In this document: positions 60,276-64,000 of the stretch, piece by piece
Numbering within the stretch: position 1 is the stretch's first letter
Layout of the letters: every line of letters begins with the position of its first letter
Source of the DNA: AV69 sp963742315
Lineage (GTDB): Bacteria > Verrucomicrobiota > Verrucomicrobiia > Chthoniobacterales > UBA10450
NCBI GenBank assembly: GCA_963742315.1
Contig: CAVULE010000003.1
Span: 1 to 64,000, forward strand
Direction: 5' to 3'
Length of the DNA stretch: 64,000 bases
Notes under the pieces: model-generated
What the model was told of the DNA's origin: nothing
The model's database searches: none
Seen by the model: the letters and a program-made list of their open reading frames with translations, nothing else
Made by a program: the position numbers and the translations under genes

Positions 60276-61523
60276 ATGCACGTTCCATCGCTGATTGAGA
60301 AGAAGCGTGATGGCGGTGAACTGAGCTCCGAAGAAATCGCACAGATCATATCTGGTTTTATTCGTGGGGAAATCCCCGATTACCAGATGAGCGCGCTCGC
60401 GATGGCAATTTTTTTTCGCGGCATGAGCGACATGGAAACCTGGTATCTGACCAAAGCGATGCTGGAGAGCGGCCAGATATTCGAGTATCCACCAAACACC
60501 CCGCCCAAGGTCGACAAACATTCGACTGGCGCAATTGGCGGAAAGACCTCACTCGTTCTGGCACCGCTACTGGCCTGTGATGACCTTTGGGTACCAATGA
60601 TTTCCGGACGCGGTCTGGATATTACTGGCGGCACGCTTGATAAACTCGAAAGCATTCCTGGCTTCAATGTGAACCTGGATCGAACGCGCGCGATCAAACA
60701 ACTCGAGCGCATCGGCGTTTTTATGATTGGACAAACAGCCGAGATTTGTCTGGCGGACAAAAAACTTTATGCGCTGCGTGACGTCACCGGCACCGTGCCG
60801 TCACGGCCCCTCATCGTCGCCAGCATCATGTGTAAGAAACTGGCGGAAAATCTCGATCGGCTCGTGCTCAATGTGAGATTCGGTAAGGGCGCGTTCATGA
60901 AAACGCGTGACAAAGCACAATGGCTCGGGGAAGCCATGCTGCGGGTCGGCGAAGGAACGGGTACTCAGATCTCATATCTGCTTACAGCGATGGACGAGCC
61001 ACTGGGTCGCACGGTCGGGAACGCGCTTGAACTGGCAGAGGCGATTGATGTGCTGCACGGCCGGGGCCCCCCCGATGTGGTTAACCTGGTCCTCGATCTG
61101 GCGACCAAAGTTGCGAACGTGCGGCGCGCTCAACTTCAAAAATGGCTCCAAGATGGCAGCGCCTGGAAGAAGTTTATTTCTCTGGTGGAAGCCCAGGATG
61201 GGAGTGCCAGCGTGCTTGAAGAAATCGCTGCGATTTATAAGGCACCTATCACCCACGAAATCAGATCCGATCGCGCCGGCAAAATCACTGCGATGGACGC
61301 GGAAAAGATTGGACGCGCTTCATTCTTGCTTGGGGGAGGCCGCCAACAAGTAGACGACAAAATTGATTTGGCCGTCGGCATTTCCGATTTGAAAAAAATT
61401 GGCGAGAGCGTGCAACGAGACGAAGCGCTCATGCGTGTGCATGCGCGAACAAACGACGCTCTTGAACAAGTTTTGCCGTTGCTGAGGACGGCGGCGGTGA
61501 TTGGAGATGAACGCGATCTTTAG
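60276..61523 (+). CDS. deoA: Thymidine/pyrimidine-nucleoside phosphorylase
   Basis: From the ATG at 60276 the protein has 415 residues. The phosphate-binding motif VDKHSTGAIGGKTSLVLAPL is present, and SGRGLDITGGTLDKLESIPG and RPLIVASIMCKKLAENLDRL follow; the nucleoside site RFGKGAFMKTRDKA is typical. It splits thymidine, deoxyuridine or uridine with phosphate into base and (deoxy)ribose-1-phosphate. It lies 73 bases after the aldehyde dehydrogenase-like gene; together they suggest deoxyribose use. A short inverted repeat (GGAGTAATGA/TCATTACTCC) lies between the two. Confidence 0.93.
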   Translation: MHVPSLIEKKRDGGELSSEEIAQIISGFIRGEIPDYQMSALAMAIFFRGMSDMETWYLTKAMLESGQIFEYPPNTPPKVDKHSTGAIGGKTSLVLAPLLACDDLWVPMISGRGLDITGGTLDKLESIPGFNVNLDRTRAIKQLERIGVFMIGQTAEICLADKKLYALRDVTGTVPSRPLIVASIMCKKLAENLDRLVLNVRFGKGAFMKTRDKAQWLGEAMLRVGEGTGTQISYLLTAMDEPLGRTVGNALELAEAIDVLHGRGPPDVVNLVLDLATKVANVRRAQLQKWLQDGSAWKKFISLVEAQDGSASVLEEIAAIYKAPITHEIRSDRAGKITAMDAEKIGRASFLLGGGRQQVDDKIDLAVGISDLKKIGESVQRDEALMRVHARTNDALEQVLPLLRTAAVIGDERDL

Positions 61524-62307
61524 GTGGGCGTTGGCGAGGTCCCTCTCCCGCGTTTGCGGCGTCGGGATGACGGCGAGTGTGATTGCGCTTTCAAACGTGA
61601 ACGCGCAAACGGCTACGGTGCCCTCAAGTACCGAAAAGGCGGCCGTTGATGCGTTGATTCCGTGGTTATTGCAGGAAGATGCGCAGCTGCGTGGGATTCC
61701 GTTTAGCGAAGTGATTTTCGATTCCACGGGAAAGCACGTCCTCGCCTGCAATCCGAAAGACGAAACCAACGCGCGAGTGCTGAAACAAATGAGTAGCGTG
61801 CTTGATGACGTGATGGCGCGATTGAATGCTCCCGAGAGTCCGATTCAGGGAATCCCGCGCATAAACGAAGTGAGCAGTCGTTTTGAGGATTTGATCCGCG
61901 AGCTCTTGAACAAGACGCCGGGTCTCGCCTGTGATTTCCCGAAGACGGTCGCAGGTGGAAAACAACGTTCCGGCTATCCCGATCTGGAGCTCGTCGATCA
62001 ATTATCGCATCGGGTTTATTATCTCGATCCGAAACTTTACGCAGTCGGAAGTCGCGACAGTTCATTTCGCACTTTTTATTTCGAGCCGAAGATCGCGACC
62101 AACAAAGTACGCGAGGACGCGGTGCATTTCATTGTTGGCTTTGAACATGAGAAACCGGCGGCTGATCGGCAGTGGAAATTCACACGTTGGGACTTGGTCG
62201 ACCTCTCACATTTTCAGGTGAAACTGAAAGCGGAATTTCAGGGGAGCAATCGGGATATGTATCGGCCGGAAGCGATCGTCGCGACGAGTGGGAAGAAAGT
62301 GGAGTAA
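61507..62307 (+). CDS. Exported protein of unknown function
   Basis: From the ATG at 61507 the protein has 266 residues and overlaps the deoA stop by 17 bases. The N-terminus (FRWALARSLSRVCGVGMTAS, then VIALSNVNAQ) works as a signal peptide, but codons about 10-22 are encoded by one arm of the dispersed palindromic repeat. An ATG at 61567, at the end of that arm, is an alternative start and would leave a short signal. The mature part (STEKAAVDALIPWLLQEDAQ, FEDLIRELLNKTPGLACDFP, YLDPKLYAVGSRDSSFRTFY) is not a family I recognise, although the later PD..LVD...YYLDPKLY pattern recalls some nuclease-fold proteins. Confidence 0.65.
   Translation: MNAIFRWALARSLSRVCGVGMTASVIALSNVNAQTATVPSSTEKAAVDALIPWLLQEDAQLRGIPFSEVIFDSTGKHVLACNPKDETNARVLKQMSSVLDDVMARLNAPESPIQGIPRINEVSSRFEDLIRELLNKTPGLACDFPKTVAGGKQRSGYPDLELVDQLSHRVYYLDPKLYAVGSRDSSFRTFYFEPKIATNKVREDAVHFIVGFEHEKPAADRQWKFTRWDLVDLSHFQVKLKAEFQGSNRDMYRPEAIVATSGKKVE
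61532..61571. repeat. Repeat arm inside the exported protein gene
   Basis: GTTGGCGAGGTCCCTC and GGGATGACGG match the right arm of the copy at 36902-37022 (GTTGGCGAGGTCCCTCGC ... GGGATGACGG). It is translated in frame. Confidence 0.6.
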
Positions 62308-62520
62308 TGGAGTGGCGGAGTAATGGTTGCCTCCGCAGAGCGTCGCCCTACCGAGGATCGTTGCGATTTGTCATCCCGAATCGCGAAGACGATGAGGGAC
62401 CCCACAATTGCGGATTAAGACCGCGCCAAATCTTCCGTATTCCGAGGACGATCTGGAGAGCGCCTTTCCGAACGGACTAAAGGTTGCCGTAAGCGACCTG
62501 TGGCCTAATAGTTAACTCTT
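62308..62520. other. Intergenic region with repeat fragments, no gene
   Basis: It contains a GGAGTGGCGGAGTAATGG stretch near 62308-62326 and a left arm of the dispersed repeat (TTTGTCATCCCGAATCGCGA ... GAGGGACC, 62368-62402). The remainder shows nothing recognisable. No FMN riboswitch core was found before ribBA. Confidence 0.55.
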
Positions 62521-63744
62521 GTGATTTCGCAAATAACAACCCCCGAAACATTCGAGTTCGACGCGGTGGACGACGTCGTCACCGACGTCGCGGCGGGGAA
62601 AATCGTGATTGTGACAGATGACGCCGACCGCGAGAACGAAGGCGACCTGGTGATGGCAGCGGAAAAGGCGACCGCGGGATCAGTGAACTTCATGGCCATG
62701 CATGGTCGCGGCTTGATTTGCGTTCCCATTTCGAACGGGCGCGCGGAACAGTTGGGTCTGAAGCGCATGGTCGCGGAAAATCGCGAAATGTATTCGACCG
62801 ATTTCACCGTCTCAGTCGATGCCGCGGACGGCGTGACGACCGGCATCAGCGCGCACGATCGGGCACGAACTATTCAGGTCATCGCCAATCCCATTTCCGA
62901 GCCGAATGATCTCGTGCAACCCGGCCATGTCTTTCCTTTGCGAGCAAAAGACGGCGGCGTCTTGCGCCGCGCTGGTCACACCGAAGCGGCAGTTGATCTG
63001 GCCACCATGGCCGGACTGCAGCCGGCCGGGGTGCTCTGCGAAATTCTGCATGACGACGGCACGATGGCGCGTTTGCCGGAGTTGATGCGGTTTCGCAAAA
63101 AACACCGCCTCCGCATTTGCACCATTCAGAGTCTGATCGCGCATCGTCGGGTCCGCGAAAAATTAGTCGAGCGCGAACAAATCGTGAAAATGCCGACGGA
63201 TTACGGCGATTTCGATTTGCATCTTTATCGTTCGAAACTGGATGGTTCACATCACCTCGCTCTGGTCAAAGGCACGATTTCGCCGAATAAACCAACGCTG
63301 GTGCGAGTGCACAGCGAATGCCTCACCGGCGATGTTTTTGGTTCGCGACGCTGCGATTGCGGGAATCAGTTACACGCGGCCTTGCGCCAGATCTCGGAGG
63401 AAGGTGATGGCGTCCTTGTTTACATGCGGCAGGAAGGGCGCGGGATTGGGTTGGCAGCCAAAATTCACGCCTACAAATTACAGGAAGAGGGCCTTGATAC
63501 GGTGGAAGCGAACGCCAAGCTTGGCTTCCCGATGGATCTGCGCGATTATGGGTTGGGTGCACAAATTTTATTCGATCTCGGTGTGCGACAATTTCGTTTT
63601 CTGACGAATAACCCCAAGAAAGTGGTCGGACTGGAAGGCTACGGAATTCAAATGATCGAACAGGTGCCGATTCGCAGCCCGGCCAATCCGCACAACAAAA
63701 AATATCTCGAAACCAAAAAACAGAAAATGGGCCACTTATTATGA
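62521..63744 (+). CDS. ribBA: Bifunctional DHBP synthase / GTP cyclohydrolase II
   Basis: The 407-residue protein starts at GTG. Residues about 10-205 are 3,4-dihydroxy-2-butanone-4-phosphate synthase: VTDDADRENEGDLVMAAEKA and RRAGHTEAAVDLATMAGLQP. Residues about 210-400 are GTP cyclohydrolase II, with the zinc-binding HSECLTGDVFGSRRCDCGNQ and the RQEGRGIGL motif. It makes both precursors of riboflavin. The start of ribH overlaps its stop (ATGA), forming a riboflavin operon. Confidence 0.96.
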   Translation: MISQITTPETFEFDAVDDVVTDVAAGKIVIVTDDADRENEGDLVMAAEKATAGSVNFMAMHGRGLICVPISNGRAEQLGLKRMVAENREMYSTDFTVSVDAADGVTTGISAHDRARTIQVIANPISEPNDLVQPGHVFPLRAKDGGVLRRAGHTEAAVDLATMAGLQPAGVLCEILHDDGTMARLPELMRFRKKHRLRICTIQSLIAHRRVREKLVEREQIVKMPTDYGDFDLHLYRSKLDGSHHLALVKGTISPNKPTLVRVHSECLTGDVFGSRRCDCGNQLHAALRQISEEGDGVLVYMRQEGRGIGLAAKIHAYKLQEEGLDTVEANAKLGFPMDLRDYGLGAQILFDLGVRQFRFLTNNPKKVVGLEGYGIQMIEQVPIRSPANPHNKKYLETKKQKMGHLL

Positions 63745-64000
63745 GCGGACCCGCCGCTAATCCTCGCGTGTCGCAGTTTGTTCCGCCGCGACCGCGCGTC
63801 GTTGCGGCCAAGCACATCTTTGCCATTGTGGCCAGTCAATTCAATCCGTCCTACGTGGAGGGATTGATCGATCACGCCACCCGAGACTTACAAACGCCGT
63901 TGGCGAAGGTGGCGCTCCATCGAGTGCCAGGTGCATTTGAAATTCCGATCGTGGTGCGCGAGCTGGCCCAACAAAAAAAGGCGGACGTAATCCTCGCCCT
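63741..64000 (+). CDS. ribH: 6,7-dimethyl-8-ribityllumazine synthase, 5' part
   Basis: The gene is cut by the window end; 86 codons are visible. After an N-terminal extension (MSGPAANPRVSQFVPPRPRV), the lumazine synthase start reads IFAIVASQFNPSYVEGLIDH, then VALHRVPGAFEIPIVVRELA. It condenses the DHBP product with ribityl-aminouracil, the step before riboflavin synthase. The ATG overlaps the ribBA stop. Confidence 0.93.
   Translation, partial: MSGPAANPRVSQFVPPRPRVVAAKHIFAIVASQFNPSYVEGLIDHATRDLQTPLAKVALHRVPGAFEIPIVVRELAQQKKADVILA

Noticed and set aside
62308..62520. FMN riboswitch before ribBA
   Set aside because: The conserved AGGAGCAG-like core and multi-stem layout were not found; the region holds repeat fragments instead.
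1..64000. tRNA, rRNA, prophage or integron features
   Set aside because: None could be recognised by reading; an Infernal/tRNAscan search would be decisive.

Overview
The window looks like a chromosomal piece of a Gram-negative soil-type bacterium, most likely Verrucomicrobiota (Chthoniobacterales or relatives). This is an inference from the mix of lipid A genes (lpxI, lpxB, an LpxL-type acyltransferase), a compact minus-strand F-ATPase operon, a squalene-synthase homologue, DUF3300/DUF2950 neighbours, zwf-opcA, and very dense palindromic repeats. No rRNA, tRNA, CRISPR array or prophage was recognised.

Layout. 1-7.1 kb: frameshifted DUF3300 and DUF2950 genes, an EF-hand lipoprotein, exported unknowns, a fatty acid desaturase and a DUF4105 protein. 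7.3-10.5 kb (minus): three pilin-like genes. 10.6-18.0 kb (minus): lpxI and the ATP synthase operon atpBEFHAGDC. 18.1-27.0 kb (minus): glycosyltransferase, obg, a cytochrome P450 preceded by a truncated P450 copy, a glycogen-synthase-like glycosyltransferase, a universal stress protein, an Nramp transporter and an acyltransferase. 27.1-31.9 kb (plus): a tyrosine phosphatase/serine hydroxymethyltransferase fusion, zwf and opcA. 32-49.7 kb: mixed housekeeping genes (queA, uracil-DNA glycosylase, squalene synthase, hemW, uppS, purA, uppP, mutL, an A-type Fe-S carrier, HIT protein) with a decayed sugar-nucleotide locus at 43.2-44.5 kb. 49.8-59.3 kb (minus): sulfatase with a remnant of its maturase, a two-component pair, an ArnT-like transferase, a cyclase, lpxB, a REP-associated transposase (RAYT), a Gfo/Idh oxidoreductase and GDP-fucose synthase, mostly overlapping end to end. 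59.3-64 kb (plus): truncated aldehyde dehydrogenase, thymidine phosphorylase, an exported unknown, ribBA and the start of ribH.

The most unusual signal is the repeat ecology. A RAYT gene sits between a Gfo/Idh gene and lpxB, flanked by its presumed REP hairpins. The hairpins are translated in frame, and the only usable start codon I find for lpxB overlaps the RAYT stop codon. Other palindromes are also read in frame inside lpxB (a second family), mutL and the squalene synthase. Further copies supply the start codon of zwf, part of the signal peptide of an exported protein, and the stop codons of two convergent genes. This resembles Rickettsia palindromic elements, here next to a likely mobilising enzyme.

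Several genes (DUF3300, DUF2950, a pilin-like gene, atpF) carry frame breaks, mostly explained by one extra base and often in or beside short homopolymer runs. Because atpF is one of them, part of this is probably sequencing or assembly error. The GDP-mannose epimerase remnant, with stops and several shifts, looks genuinely dead.
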